Shown here piece after piece: positions 63,326 through 64,000 of a DNA stretch of 64,000 nucleotides (the stretch's first letter is position 1; each line of letters opens with the position of its first letter). The notes under the pieces were generated by a model. That model had not been told where the DNA came from and did not search any database. It was given only the letters and a program-made list of their open reading frames with translations. The DNA comes from Janibacter cremeus (GTDB lineage Bacteria; Actinomycetota; Actinomycetes; Actinomycetales; Dermatophilaceae), in the NCBI RefSeq assembly GCF_013409205.1, contig NZ_JACCAE010000001.1, forward strand, positions 2,046,001 to 2,110,000, written 5' to 3'. Position numbers and translations under genes: made by a program.

Positions 63326-64000
63326 TCAGCCCTCCGTCCCCGGGATCGAGACGATGCGGTCCATCCGCTCGAGCCCGATTCCGTGATGAGTCACCATGAT
63401 CACTGATTTTTCACCGACATGGTGCACCAGGTCATCGATGACCGCGTGGGCGGTGGGATGATCGAGGTGCGCGACAGGTTCGTCGAGGAGGATCACCGGT
63501 CGATCGCTGGCGATGGCCCGGGCGATCGCCAGCCGGGTCCGCTCGCCCCCCGATATCCCCAGGCCCCCGGCACCGAGGCGGCTGTCCAGCCCGTCGGGGA
63601 GCCCGTCGAACCAGATCCCCAACCCCGCCCGGCGCAGGGCTGCCTCGAGAAGGTCGTCGGTGGCGCCGGGGGCGGCGAGGGCCAGGTTGGCGCGCAGGCT
63701 CGCCGCGAGCACGTGCGGTTCGTCGTCGACGAGGGCGATGAGGGAGCGCACGTGCTCCAAGGGCACCCGGGTCACGTCGACGCCGTCGACGGTGTACGTC
63801 CCGGTGGTGGGGTCGAGGTGACGGGCGAGCACTGCAAGCAGGGTCGACTTGCCGCTCCCGTTGGGCCCGGTGATGGCCACCCGCTCGCCCGGCTCGATGA
63901 CCAGGTCCAGCGGGCCGAGATGGGTGCGCCCGGGCAGCCATGCGGCGGACAGTCGGTCGATCGCCAGCCGTGGAGTCCCCCCGGGGCGAAGGGGGGTGGC
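63326..64000 (-). CDS. cydC: Thiol reductant ABC exporter subunit CydC, C-terminal part (5' partial)
   Basis: The frame is open to the window edge (base 64000), so the transmembrane half lies outside. The visible 224 residues are the nucleotide-binding domain: Walker A ITGPNGSGKSTLLAVLARH, Q-loop ALVDDEPHVLAASLRANLAL, signature LGISGGERTRLAIARAI, Walker B PVILLDEPVAHLD and MVTHHGIGLERMDRIVS. The DDEPHVLA and EPVAHLD forms favour CydC (cysteine/glutathione exporter needed for cytochrome bd) over other ABC proteins. It precedes blaI by three bases. Confidence 0.7.
   Translation of the reverse strand, partial: ATPLRPGGTPRLAIDRLSAAWLPGRTHLGPLDLVIEPGERVAITGPNGSGKSTLLAVLARHLDPTTGTYTVDGVDVTRVPLEHVRSLIALVDDEPHVLAASLRANLALAAPGATDDLLEAALRRAGLGIWFDGLPDGLDSRLGAGGLGISGGERTRLAIARAIASDRPVILLDEPVAHLDHPTAHAVIDDLVHHVGEKSVIMVTHHGIGLERMDRIVSIPGTEG

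Larger units (their letters stand above)
7990..63995. repeat. Dispersed 9-mer CGAAGGGGG
   Basis: First to last copies of CGAAGGGGG read in either direction. Plus strand starts: 7990, 10720, 17197, 19258, 24259, 30083, 31927, 33725, 36970, 45715, 52354, 57778, 63987. Minus strand (seen as CCCCCTTCG) starts: 16140, 21794, 24797, 27159, 29351, 32410, 32696, 33902, 41354, 50111, 58423, 59202, 61485, 63151. Near matches (GAAGGGGG without the C) are at 907 and 1612. Composition alone predicts about two copies. Most are inside genes; a few are in hairpin terminators. Confidence 0.8.

Noticed and set aside
7990..63995. CGAAGGGGG as a KOPS or Chi orientation signal
   Set aside because: Copies are balanced between strands (13 and 14), whereas such polar signals should favour one strand within one replichore, unless the window spans the terminus.

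Overview
The window is a gene-dense, very GC-rich stretch (roughly 70% G+C) of an actinobacterial chromosome. GTG starts, 1-4 base stop/start overlaps (ATGA, GTGA, TGATG), actinobacterial families (LprG/P55, BsaP-like, CsoR, DUF1206, a CgArsR-type ArsR) and many start codons placed 5-7 bases after a TAnnnT-type -10 box all fit. The gene set suggests a free-living Micrococcales-type organism, possibly Intrasporangiaceae. That placement is inference from gene style only. I saw no rRNA, tRNA, CRISPR array, intact insertion sequence or prophage. No interval over 300 bases lacks a gene; the longest (about 280 bases, 47246-47527) holds a decayed transporter fragment.

Layout: 1-4.2 kb holds the 3' end of clpB, a baeRF-like protein and an MscS channel. 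4.2-8.2 kb has DUF1330, a paired (probably heteromeric) acyl-CoA dehydrogenase and an FAD monooxygenase. 8.2-10.6 kb is an LprG-P55 lipid export pair. 10.5-14.5 kb holds a hydrolase, xthA, a dienelactone hydrolase-SDR pair and pyrE, with a nested palindromic element in front of pyrE. 14.6-19.6 kb is an iron-siderophore uptake operon (binding lipoprotein, two permeases, ATPase, siderophore-interacting reductase) behind a DtxR/IdeR-type iron box. 19.6-27.7 kb holds a HAD phosphatase, DUF1206, PAP2, an rRNA methyltransferase, a VOC-like protein with a two-component system, and a NatAB-like ABC exporter. 27.8-30.5 kb is csoR-copA with a clear CsoR operator. 30.5-42.3 kb holds a methyltransferase, ilvA, pgm, a Usp-like protein, YbaK, nhaA with a small upstream ORF, merR-prfC, a SulP transporter and an orphan asparagine-synthetase-like enzyme. 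42.4-45.1 kb is an arsenic island (arsM-acr3-arsC divergent from arsR). 45.2-48.9 kb has a transglutaminase-like protein, a secreted SGNH esterase, an MMPL relic and a polysaccharide deacetylase lipoprotein. 49.0-52.3 kb is purB-bioY-bioM-bioN. 52.4-55.3 kb has a lipoprotein and a panE / BioD-like / phosphatase operon. 55.4-58.4 kb is tetR-MMPL with a palindromic operator. 58.5-64 kb holds an FMN reductase, a BsaP-like zinc/iron ribbon protein, a lipoprotein L,D-transpeptidase, AIM24, a BlaI/M56 pair and the end of cydC.

Functional themes are metal handling (iron uptake, copper efflux, arsenic detoxification, each with a recognisable operator), envelope biology (LprG/P55, MMPL, deacetylase, L,D-transpeptidase), and biotin (complete BioYMN transporter, a BioD-like protein lacking its catalytic lysines, and a BsaP-like protein, with no bioA/F/B in view).

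Two window-wide signals stand out. The 9-mer CGAAGGGGG occurs about 27 times in equal numbers on both strands (about 2 expected from composition), including inside genes where it forces the CTT leucine codon. In addition, at least 15 genes appear to be transcribed without a leader.
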